From Pelagibacterales bacterium SAG-MED41 (GTDB lineage: Bacteria > Pseudomonadota > Alphaproteobacteria > Pelagibacterales > Pelagibacteraceae), in the NCBI GenBank assembly GCA_014653545.1, contig JACWEJ010000003.1:47999-111998 (forward strand): a DNA stretch of 64,000 bases, read 5' to 3'. Below, piece by piece: positions 1-7,078 of the stretch. The position numbers and the translations under genes were made by a program. The notes under the pieces were generated by a model. The model worked only from the letters and a program-made list of their open reading frames with translations, was not told the origin of the DNA and searched no databases. Each line of letters starts with the position of its first letter. Positions within the stretch are counted from its first letter, which is position 1.

Positions 1-1217
1 GATAGCATTTTTTTATTTTTTTCTGCAAAATTAACTAATTTAGATGAGATAGTATACGACTCTCTAAAAGATAACTTTTTAACTTTAACAAGATAATCGG
101 CAAAATCAGTTGCAGTAGTATAGCCCTTGTTAGCCATCAAAAGCATAATTCCTTTATTAGGTTTAACAGAATTAATTAACTCAGCACTTAAAGTTAAGGT
201 ATTTTTTAAAGTATCATGCCCATCAAATACTAATTCTTTATCATCCTGCATGTCTTTAAAATAAGACATTGGAAGACCTTTCATAATTGTAAGCATAGCG
301 TTTAATTTTCCGTAATTTATTCCAACTTTTCCTCTTATCAACTCTGCAGGATCCGGATTCTTTTTTTGAGGCATAATAGATGAACCAGTCAGCATACTGT
401 CGTTAAACGAAATTAAATTAAAAGCGTCTGAATTATAAATTATAAAATCTTCTGCTAATCTTGATAGATGCATTGCACAAACTGCAGACGCATATAAAAA
501 GTCGATAGCAAAATCTCTATCTGAAACAGCATCCATTGAATTAGCCGTAGGTTTTTTAAATCCAAGTTTTTTAGAAGTATAATTTCTGTCTATTTTATAC
601 GATGTTCCTGACAATGCAGCAGATCCCAACGGACACTCATCTAGAAGTTTAATATTATTTTCAAATCTATTTTTATCTCTTTTAAGCATCTCATAATAAG
701 ATAAAAGATAGTGAGCAAATGAGATTGGCTGAGCATTTTTTAAATGAGTTAAGCCTGGCATAACAGTATCAGTATTTTTTTCGGCTTTTTTAATTATACT
801 TTTCATCACTAAAGTAATATCTTTTAATATTTCTTTAGATGCATTTTTAATCCATAATTTAAAATCTGTTACCACTTGGTCATTTCTAGATCTCGCAGTG
901 TGCAGAAACCCAGCAGAAGGACCTATAATCTCAAACAATTTTTTTTCGACGTTTAAATGAATATCCTCAAATTTATCTTTAAATTCAAAGTTTCCTTTAT
1001 CTATAAGAGATTTGATTTTCTTAAGTCCGTCAATTATCTTGGTTCCGTCTTTTGTACCGATAATTTTTTGTTTCATTAGCATTTGAGTATGCACAATAGA
1101 CGCAGCTATATCTTGCTCATAAAGTCTTTTATCAATATGAATAGAAGACCCTATCTTTTGAAAAGATAGAGACGTTTTATTTTTAAATCTGTTAGACCAA
1201 ATTGTTTTATTTTTCAT
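1..1217 (-). CDS. argH: Argininosuccinate lyase, 3' end cut by window edge
   Basis: Splits argininosuccinate into arginine and fumarate, the last step of arginine synthesis, in the cytosol. Translating the minus strand from the ATG at 1217-1215 gives about 405 open codons without a stop, so the C-terminus lies to the left of the window; the family is usually about 460 residues. The fumarase/lyase superfamily signature GSSIMPQKKNP is visible near 350-400, and TARSRNDQV near 880-910 fits the substrate-binding region. It is divergent from the thioredoxin-like gene, with only 30 bases between the two start codons. Identification is by recognisable motifs and is firm. Confidence 0.95.
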   Translation of the reverse strand, partial: MKNKTIWSNRFKNKTSLSFQKIGSSIHIDKRLYEQDIAASIVHTQMLMKQKIIGTKDGTKIIDGLKKIKSLIDKGNFEFKDKFEDIHLNVEKKLFEIIGPSAGFLHTARSRNDQVVTDFKLWIKNASKEILKDITLVMKSIIKKAEKNTDTVMPGLTHLKNAQPISFAHYLLSYYEMLKRDKNRFENNIKLLDECPLGSAALSGTSYKIDRNYTSKKLGFKKPTANSMDAVSDRDFAIDFLYASAVCAMHLSRLAEDFIIYNSDAFNLISFNDSMLTGSSIMPQKKNPDPAELIRGKVGINYGKLNAMLTIMKGLPMSYFKDMQDDKELVFDGHDTLKNTLTLSAELINSVKPNKGIMLLMANKGYTTATDFADYLVKVKKLSFRESYTISSKLVNFAEKNKKML

Positions 1218-1247
1218 TTTACTGTGTTAATTCTAATTTAAATTAAT

Positions 1248-1775
1248 ATGAAAATTAGTAAATCTTTTAAAATCTATATTCACATAATCCTTCTATTTCT
1301 TCTGACTCAAAATCTTAGTGAAGCAGAAGATTTTTCCAAAAATATCATTATTCACGAAAAACCGACTAAAATTACAGAACTAAAGTTTAAAGATTCTGAT
1401 CTTCAAGACGTGGATTTAACTAACAAAAAAGGCAACATCATGATCATAAATTTTTGGGCGACTTGGTGTTTACCTTGTAAAAGGGAGATGCCTTCATTAG
1501 AAAAATTAACTAACTTATATCCTGAAGTAAAAGTCTATGCTATTAACATGGAAAGACCCAATAAGCTTAAAGTAAGAGATTTTTTTAGAAGTATTAATGT
1601 TGCAAGCTTAGATCCTTATTATGATCCAGAACTTAAACTCGTAAAACAATTTAAAATGCGAGGACTTCCTACAAGTATTTTAATTGATAAAAACGGCGAT
1701 GAGTTTGGGAGAGTTATTGGTGAAGTAGATTTTGTAAGCAAAGAATTTATTAATTTAATAGAAAAATATATTTAG
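1248..1775 (+). CDS. TlpA-like periplasmic thiol:disulfide oxidoreductase
   Basis: A 175-residue thioredoxin-fold protein. Residues 1-26 form a signal peptide or membrane anchor. The redox motif WCLPC is at residues 73-77, preceded by the family-typical NFWATWC, and the cis-proline segment GLPTS lies near residue 140. Such proteins reduce or shuttle disulfides in the periplasm, often for cytochrome c or copper-site maturation; which client applies here cannot be told. Its end overlaps the end of the convergent HIG1 gene by four bases. dsbB lies 2.5 kb further on, so disulfide chemistry is clustered loosely. The broad family is certain, the exact role is not. Confidence 0.85.
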   Translation: MKISKSFKIYIHIILLFLLTQNLSEAEDFSKNIIIHEKPTKITELKFKDSDLQDVDLTNKKGNIMIINFWATWCLPCKREMPSLEKLTNLYPEVKVYAINMERPNKLKVRDFFRSINVASLDPYYDPELKLVKQFKMRGLPTSILIDKNGDEFGRVIGEVDFVSKEFINLIEKYI

Positions 1776-1972
1776 TTCTTAAAAAAATAAGCCAGTAATA
1801 CCAAAACGATAATTGCAATAAATTGCAACAAAACACGTAATTGCATTAATTTATTAGAATATTTTTTGCTAGTACTTCCGCCTTTAAATAAAGTATAAAT
1901 ACCCATTACTAAAACTATGGCGACAGCCCCTAATAAAATAAAACCTATAAAATTAAATAAAAATTCTGACAT
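1772..1972 (-). CDS. HIG1-domain small inner-membrane protein
   Basis: A 66-residue protein with two predicted membrane helices (about residues 7-28 and 46-63). Between them lies a basic loop with the pattern SNKLMQLRVLLQ, which matches the HIG1 (hypoxia-induced) family core, where NKLMRxRVxxQ is typical. HIG1 proteins in mitochondria and alphaproteobacteria associate with respiratory supercomplexes or cytochrome oxidase; that role is inferred from the family. The ATG at 1972 is only 18 bases from the ATG of the divergent esterase at 1991, so its promoter must overlap that gene. Length is normal for the bacterial family. Confidence 0.8.
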   Translation of the reverse strand: MSEFLFNFIGFILLGAVAIVLVMGIYTLFKGGSTSKKYSNKLMQLRVLLQFIAIIVLVLLAYFFKN

Positions 1973-1990
1973 TTTTTTTAATTAACTATC

Positions 1991-2647
1991 ATGACCTATT
2001 CATTAAATACAATTGTTTTAGACCCTGCATCAAAGAATAAACCTAAAAATGCTGTAATACTTTGCCACGGATATGGTGGTGATGGAAAAGATATATCAAT
2101 ACTAGCAACTTATTGGCGAGCTCATTTACCCGATACAATCTTTATTTGTCCAGATGCTCCAGAAAAATGTGCTGCGAGTCCATCTGGATTTCAATGGTTT
2201 GATCTTATGGATCAAACACCTGAACAAGTTTTAGCCAAATCATTAGTTGCTGAAAATAAATTAAATAAGCTCATAGATGAGGTAAAAGAGAATAATAATC
2301 TAAAAGCTAATCAAATTATTATAGGGGGGTTTAGCCAAGGTTGCATGATTACTTTACAAACTGGCCTAAAGAGAAAAGATACAATTAATTCTGTCATCGG
2401 TTATTCTGGAAGAATAATAGATACACAACATCTTTCAAAAAATATTAATTCTAGACCTAATATTATTTTAATGCATGGTGATATCGACCAAGTTGTTTCT
2501 ATTGACTCTTTATTAGAGGCAAAAGATTTTTTTGGAAAAAATAATTACAAAATTCAAACAAATATATTTAAAAACTGTGAACATCGTATACCTACTGAGG
2601 GTTCTAGCTTAGGTCTTCAATTCATTAAAAAACAATTTAATTTATAA
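1991..2647 (+). CDS. Phospholipase/carboxylesterase family alpha/beta hydrolase
   Basis: A 218-residue cytosolic serine hydrolase of the carboxylesterase type (YpfH-like). The nucleophile elbow GFSQG places the catalytic serine at residue 115; the oxyanion region CHGYGGDG is at residues 25-32; HGDIDQVV (162-169) carries the likely catalytic aspartate, D166, and CEHRIP (196-201) the histidine, H198. The triad is complete, so the enzyme should be active on short acyl esters; the real substrate is unknown. There is no signal peptide. Length matches the family. Confidence 0.85.
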   Translation: MTYSLNTIVLDPASKNKPKNAVILCHGYGGDGKDISILATYWRAHLPDTIFICPDAPEKCAASPSGFQWFDLMDQTPEQVLAKSLVAENKLNKLIDEVKENNNLKANQIIIGGFSQGCMITLQTGLKRKDTINSVIGYSGRIIDTQHLSKNINSRPNIILMHGDIDQVVSIDSLLEAKDFFGKNNYKIQTNIFKNCEHRIPTEGSSLGLQFIKKQFNL

Positions 2648-2708
2648 GCATTATAAGTGTAACATAATTATAACTTGATATAATTTTTCGTATCAGTTAG
2701 CTTAAGAT

Positions 2709-3278
2709 ATGATTATTTCTTCTGTAGACAAAGTTCCATTAGAAAAATGTCCTGCGTTGGTATTGAATGCTGACTTTAGACCGTTAAGTTATTACCCTCT
2801 ATCTATTTGGTGTTGGCAAGATGCGGTAAAATCAGTTTTTTTAGATCGTGTAAGTATAGTATCTAATTATAAAAGAAAAATTAGAAGTCCTTCATTTGAA
2901 ATGAATTTACCAAGTGTTATTGCTCTTAAAAGTTTCATACAACCCTCAAAAAATCCTAACTTTACAAGGTTCAATGTTTTTTTAAGAGATAAATTTGCCT
3001 GTCAGTATTGTGGAGACAGAAAGGATTTAACTTTTGATCATTTGTTACCAAAATCAAGAGGAGGATTAACAGATTGGAATAATGTTGTAACAGCTTGTTC
3101 AAGTTGTAATGTAAAAAAAGGTGGAAAATTATACAAAGATTGCGATCTTAAATTAGCTAGTAAACCCTACGCCCCAACAGTGGAAGACTTACATAGAAAC
3201 GGGAGAAATTTTCCTCCTAACTTCCTTCACGAAAGTTGGATGGATTATTTATATTGGGATATTGAGTTAGAACCTTAA
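2709..3278 (+). CDS. HNH endonuclease family protein
   Basis: A 189-residue protein whose C-terminal half is an HNH nuclease domain: zinc-ribbon cysteines CQYC (98-101) and CSSC (130-133), the catalytic DH pair at 110-111 and Asn125. The N-terminal 85 residues (starting with PALVLNADFRPLSYYP) resemble the conserved front of a stand-alone HNH protein found across alphaproteobacteria. The sequence gives no sign that it belongs to a restriction system, a phage or an intron: its neighbours are housekeeping genes and base use is unremarkable. It may act in DNA repair or processing, but this is not established. The end abuts the convergent coq7 gene. Confidence 0.8.
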   Translation: MIISSVDKVPLEKCPALVLNADFRPLSYYPLSIWCWQDAVKSVFLDRVSIVSNYKRKIRSPSFEMNLPSVIALKSFIQPSKNPNFTRFNVFLRDKFACQYCGDRKDLTFDHLLPKSRGGLTDWNNVVTACSSCNVKKGGKLYKDCDLKLASKPYAPTVEDLHRNGRNFPPNFLHESWMDYLYWDIELEP

Positions 3279-3812
3279 TTAAATTTTTTCTGAAATTGTT
3301 ATTGCAATTCTAGAGGAAGTTTTAATAACTTTATCTAAAACACCAAACAACCCTTTTTTTGTGGCGCCATTATCATAAGCAATTTCTTTGTGATCTAGTT
3401 CGTCTTGTCTAAATTTTTCAATTTTCTTTTTTAATTCTTTTTCATCTTCACCAAGTTTATAAGTTTGATCTTTGTAATGCCCATCTATTACTTCTTCCAC
3501 AGATGCAGTACAAAGCATTGCTGCTTTTTCACCAAGCATTGCAGTCCCAAATCCAAGTGTGACACCCATTAAGTCCCATAACGGTAATAATTTTGTTGGT
3601 TTTATATTTCTTTTTTTAATTTCATTGTCAAAATATTCGTAGTGTTCCTTCTCGTGTTCTTTCATATCCTCAATTTTCTTCTTTAAAAACTCATCTTGTT
3701 TAAATGTTTTCAAAGCAAGAAGTTGACCTTCGTAGATTTTAATAGCTCCACGTTCACCAGCATGGTCAACTCGAATAATTTCTTCTAAAGTTTTCTTATT
3801 AGTTTTTTCCAT
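3279..3812 (-). CDS. coq7: 5-demethoxyubiquinol-8 5-hydroxylase (COQ7 family)
   Basis: Di-iron hydroxylase for the penultimate step of ubiquinone synthesis. The 177-residue protein shows the expected two pairs of iron-binding motifs: RVDHAGERGA (14-23, E20), the ExxH at 54-57, EEVIDGH (106-112) and ELDH (138-141). Length matches short bacterial COQ7 proteins, which are two tandem helical repeats. The gene overlaps the end of dsbB by 14 bases and is probably cotranscribed in the order yqaA-dsbB-coq7. An oxygen-dependent COQ7 fits an aerobic organism. Confidence 0.93.
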   Translation of the reverse strand: MEKTNKKTLEEIIRVDHAGERGAIKIYEGQLLALKTFKQDEFLKKKIEDMKEHEKEHYEYFDNEIKKRNIKPTKLLPLWDLMGVTLGFGTAMLGEKAAMLCTASVEEVIDGHYKDQTYKLGEDEKELKKKIEKFRQDELDHKEIAYDNGATKKGLFGVLDKVIKTSSRIAITISEKI

Positions 3813-4278
3813 AATTTTTTACAACTCTAATTATAATACCACTAAGAATTATAGATATAATTGTATTTATTGTAGCAAGAGAAAGTCCAAATAACCTAAA
3901 AGTTACGTCTTTACAGCTCACTACAGTTGAATTTTTTAGCTGATTTAGCAGTTCATCCTTCGATAAATTTTTACTATTATCTAAATCACACACTAAAGAT
4001 TCGCTAAAAAAGCTTTGTTCAATTCCAAAATGATAAAAAGAAACTACAGCGCCAAATATAAAGAATAACAGAACTATGCTTAGTAAAATTTTTTCATATT
4101 TATTTAATATAAAGACCAAGGAAATAAGTATAACCGCTGCAAGATAAGGTAATCTTTCAATTATGCATAAATTGCATGGTTTGTGACCAAGTACATATTG
4201 AATAAAGTAAGCAATTGATAAGGAAAGAACACTAAATACTAAAATACCATTTAAGATTAACTTGTTACTTGAATTCAT
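3799..4278 (-). CDS. dsbB: Disulfide bond formation protein DsbB
   Basis: Inner-membrane quinone-linked oxidase that re-oxidises DsbA. The 159 residues contain four predicted membrane helices. The first periplasmic pair is CNLC (35-38), directly followed by the conserved IIERLPY; the second pair is C97 and C122 in the second periplasmic loop. All four catalytic cysteines are therefore present. It overlaps the upstream yqaA-like gene by four bases and coq7 by 14, consistent with one transcript; the pairing with ubiquinone synthesis is sensible because DsbB passes electrons to quinone. Confidence 0.92.
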   Translation of the reverse strand: MNSSNKLILNGILVFSVLSLSIAYFIQYVLGHKPCNLCIIERLPYLAAVILISLVFILNKYEKILLSIVLLFFIFGAVVSFYHFGIEQSFFSESLVCDLDNSKNLSKDELLNQLKNSTVVSCKDVTFRLFGLSLATINTIISIILSGIIIRVVKNYGKN

Positions 4279-4874
4279 TTAACAAAGATTATGTATAAGA
4301 CAGCTGCTAGTATTACAATAAATATTCCAGTTATTGTAAACCATAGCGCACCTTTTTTTTCTATAAAGTCTCCAAATTTTTTACCAAATAGATGAGTGAA
4401 ATAAGAAACTAAGAAAAATCTTAGTCCTCTAGTAAATAAGCATATAAAAAAGAAAACTGGTAGATTAAAACCAATAACACCACTTGTTATTGTAAACACT
4501 TTAAATGGAAGTGGAGTAAATCCTGCTAAAAACATTATACCTAACCAGGCTAAAAAACCTCCTCGAGTAGACATCTTGTCTTGTATTTCAAAAACTTTTT
4601 CCTCGTAACCATAAAACTCTATAATTACCATTGATGCATCTAAGAAAAAAACACCTAGCATATAACCAAACAATCCACCAATAACAGATCCGACAGTTGC
4701 AATTAAAAATATTTTTAAATAATCTTCACGTTTAGCAACTACCATTGGAATAATCATCAAATCTGGTGGAACAGGAAAAAAGAAACTCTCTATAAAGGCT
4801 ACAAAACCAAGTAAGGGCTTAGAAAATTTATGCCTAGCAAGCTCTACACATCTATCGTATAATTTTTTCAACAT
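4275..4874 (-). CDS. YqaA/DedA-family membrane protein (SNARE-associated domain)
   Basis: A roughly 199-residue integral membrane protein of the DedA superfamily, YqaA type. The conserved segment ESFFFPVPPDLMIIPM follows the first 33 residues, and several membrane helices follow. DedA proteins are linked to lipid flipping and proton-motive-force homeostasis; the substrate here is unknown. I chose the ATG at 4874 (protein start MLKKLYDRCVELA) rather than an in-frame GTG at 4889, because homologues start with the same ML-K/R-x-LYD pattern. This makes its start codon overlap that of the opposite-strand gene at 4873 by two bases. Confidence 0.85.
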   Translation of the reverse strand: MLKKLYDRCVELARHKFSKPLLGFVAFIESFFFPVPPDLMIIPMVVAKREDYLKIFLIATVGSVIGGLFGYMLGVFFLDASMVIIEFYGYEEKVFEIQDKMSTRGGFLAWLGIMFLAGFTPLPFKVFTITSGVIGFNLPVFFFICLFTRGLRFFLVSYFTHLFGKKFGDFIEKKGALWFTITGIFIVILAAVLYIIFVK

Positions 4875-5058
4875 GAATTTAAAATGCACAATTCTCAGGT
4901 ACCTAGCAAGTTTAATATTATCTACCGTAGCTATTTATGCGATCGTAATAGTTGCAGGAATCTTTGGTGCAGATTATGGATTTTCTTCGTCTGATATATT
5001 CATTATTTGGATTCTAATGGCAATTTTAATAAATCAATCTGTAACTTTTAAAAAATAG
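4873..5058 (+). CDS. Small two-helix membrane protein, unknown
   Basis: A 61-residue protein with two hydrophobic stretches (about residues 10-33 and 41-55) and a basic C-terminus SVTFKK. No family is recognised. Its stop codon at 5056-5058 directly abuts the ATG of the next gene at 5059, so the two are likely translated together. The only ATG for this frame overlaps the start codon of the divergent yqaA-like gene, leaving no upstream leader of its own. No later in-frame ATG keeps the first helix, so if the ORF is real this start is forced. It could also be a non-coding overlap. Confidence 0.5.
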   Translation: MNLKCTILRYLASLILSTVAIYAIVIVAGIFGADYGFSSSDIFIIWILMAILINQSVTFKK

Positions 5059-6108
5059 ATGTCCAAACCTATAGATTCTAAAACAGTATCAATTTTTAAT
5101 CATTTAAAAAAGAAACCAAATTTAGAGACTAAAGAGATTATAAGTTTAAATTCTGCTGAAGTTTATGAAGTTTTAAATAAAAACTCTAATGACACTGTTA
5201 GTTATTGGTTTAAGCTGCAACAAGCATGGTGCAATAATGCTTATAATACCTTTAAAGACTATGACAGTTATTTAATTTTAATTTATTTAGTAAATGAGAT
5301 TTTTAAAAAACTTTCTGATCGTTTCCAGTATTTAACTTATCAAGAATTTTATGAAAGAACTGAACTTTTAATTGATAAAATTAACTTAATTGAAATTTCA
5401 AAAGATTTAAATATACCGAAAGAAACCATAAGAAGAAAAGTAAACTTTTTGCAAGACCAGAACATCATATTTAGAAAAGGAAAATCAATTTATTTTAATA
5501 GAAATCTTACTGATGCTCAAAGACCTGCTAACTCTAAACAAATAATGTCAGTTTTTTTAGAAAAATCAGGTCAAATATTAGCTAAAGAAGATTGGTTTGG
5601 AAGAGCGTTTAAAAGGGAGGAAATCGAAAACTTCATAGATAAATATTTTACAATATGTTGGCAGCACTGGTTTAGATTACAAATACCATTTTTAGTGAGA
5701 CATAGAACTTTTTACGGTGATCTAGAAACCTGGAATGTTTGGGGAGCAATAGGTATCTCTCAATTTACTGATTACAACAAACAAGTTCAAAACAGAGTTA
5801 TTGAAGATCCTAGATCTTACGCAGATCTTTACTTACATCTTTTAAGACATAACCCAAAAAATGGAATAAATGCGTCCTCAATTTCTGAAATATCAAATAT
5901 TCCAAGAGCAACAGTAATTAGAAAATTAAAAAACCTTTTAAGACAAAAGCTAATAATGAAAAATAAGAAGCTTGAATATATGCTTTTACCTTCGCCCAAA
6001 AACATCAAATCTTTTGAACAAAATTATATGCACAATCAAAAATATAAAGCTAATTTTGTCACAACAATTTTCGATTTGATGAAAAACTCTTCATTTAAAG
6101 TAGAATAA
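5059..6108 (+). CDS. Protein with two winged-helix DNA-binding-like domains, unknown
   Basis: A 349-residue soluble protein of no recognised family. Two segments look like winged helix-turn-helix domains: residues about 108-146 (ISKDLNIPKETIRRKVNFL, then a short wing) and about 272-310 (ISEISNIPRATVIRKLKNLL, then a wing). They resemble each other, suggesting an internal duplication. Residues 150-265 are rich in Trp, Phe and Tyr (for example CWQHWFRLQIPFLVRHRTFY) and may be a ligand or protein interaction region. No nuclease, kinase or receiver motif is seen. It directly follows the 61-residue membrane protein, so a membrane-linked transcription regulator is possible; this is inference. Confidence 0.75.
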   Translation: MSKPIDSKTVSIFNHLKKKPNLETKEIISLNSAEVYEVLNKNSNDTVSYWFKLQQAWCNNAYNTFKDYDSYLILIYLVNEIFKKLSDRFQYLTYQEFYERTELLIDKINLIEISKDLNIPKETIRRKVNFLQDQNIIFRKGKSIYFNRNLTDAQRPANSKQIMSVFLEKSGQILAKEDWFGRAFKREEIENFIDKYFTICWQHWFRLQIPFLVRHRTFYGDLETWNVWGAIGISQFTDYNKQVQNRVIEDPRSYADLYLHLLRHNPKNGINASSISEISNIPRATVIRKLKNLLRQKLIMKNKKLEYMLLPSPKNIKSFEQNYMHNQKYKANFVTTIFDLMKNSSFKVE

Positions 6109-6127
6109 AAAATTAGATTTATAAAAT

Positions 6128-6973
6128 ATGGAAATAGCAAAAGCAATAGCTCCGGTGTGTTTAGCCATAATAATGTTCGGTTTAGGTCTTGGTTTAACTA
6201 TTTCAGATTTTACCAGAGTTATAAAAAATCCAAGAGACTTTTTCGTTGGATTTATCTGTCAGGTTATTTTACTTCCGATTATAGCTTTTTTGTTAATACA
6301 AATCATTTCACTTCCTATTGAAATAGCTATGGGGGTCATGATAATTGCAGCGGCCCCAGGAGGTGTAACCTCTAATATTTTAACCAAATTCGCTGATGGA
6401 GATGTTGCTTTGTCTGTGAGTTTAACAGCAATTGTAAGTTTACTATCTGTTTTAATAGTTCCATTAATCGTTTTCAATTCAGCAAATTTTTTAGGCGTAG
6501 AAAATACAAAGGAAATATCAATGCTAAATATAGCTATGAAAATGTTCTTTGTAGTTACTGTTCCTGTAATATTTGGAATGATTGTAAGAAGTTTTATGAC
6601 TGATTTTATTGTTTCTAAAACTCTTATAATTCAAAGACTGTCAGTAGTTTTATTCTTAGTCGTATTTATTTCAATTTGGATAGAGGAATGGGATAGAATT
6701 GTTTCTTTTATTACTAGAGCAGGTTTAATAGCTTTCATTTTAAATATGACAATGATTTTTGTAGGATATTATGTTGCAAAATTCTTTACTTCAGGTGTTG
6801 CTCAAAGAAAATGTATTTCTTTAGAATGTGGCTTACAAAACGGAACTTTAGCGGTAGTAGTGGCTACACAATTATTTAATGATATTGTATATATGGTTCC
6901 TACTGCAGCATATGCTTTAGTGATGTTTACAACATCTATATTTTTTGTTCTCATAGTAAGAAAAATCAATTAG
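6128..6973 (+). CDS. Bile acid:sodium symporter (BASS) family transporter
   Basis: A 281-residue membrane protein with about nine helices, matching the BASS fold. Conserved features include the glycine-rich LGLGLTISDF (16-25) in helix 1, AAPGGVTSNILTKFADG (75-91) in the first crossover, and ECGLQNGTLAVVVA near residues 234-247 in the second. The family moves organic anions with sodium: bile acids in animals, pyruvate, pantothenate or 2-oxo acids in bacteria and plastids. The substrate cannot be read from the sequence. It follows the winged-helix gene by 19 bases and is followed after 14 bases by tRNA-Leu. Confidence 0.88.
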   Translation: MEIAKAIAPVCLAIIMFGLGLGLTISDFTRVIKNPRDFFVGFICQVILLPIIAFLLIQIISLPIEIAMGVMIIAAAPGGVTSNILTKFADGDVALSVSLTAIVSLLSVLIVPLIVFNSANFLGVENTKEISMLNIAMKMFFVVTVPVIFGMIVRSFMTDFIVSKTLIIQRLSVVLFLVVFISIWIEEWDRIVSFITRAGLIAFILNMTMIFVGYYVAKFFTSGVAQRKCISLECGLQNGTLAVVVATQLFNDIVYMVPTAAYALVMFTTSIFFVLIVRKIN

Positions 6974-6987
6974 ATTATTTAAAAAAA

Positions 6988-7074
6988 GGGCGAATGGTGG
7001 AACTGGTAGACGCGCCGGACTCAAAATCCGGTGGTAGCAATACCTTGAGAGTTCGAGTCTCTCTTCGCCCACCA
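6988..7074 (+). tRNA. tRNA-Leu(CAA)
   Basis: A class II tRNA of 87 bases. The acceptor stem GGGCGAA (6988-6994) pairs with TTCGCCC (7064-7070), followed by A and an encoded CCA. The anticodon stem CCGGA/TCCGG encloses the loop CTCAAAA, giving anticodon CAA (reads UUG, leucine). A variable arm and the T-loop TTCGAGT are present. The next gene starts only four bases after the CCA end. Confidence 0.96.
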
Positions 7075-7078
7075 CATT

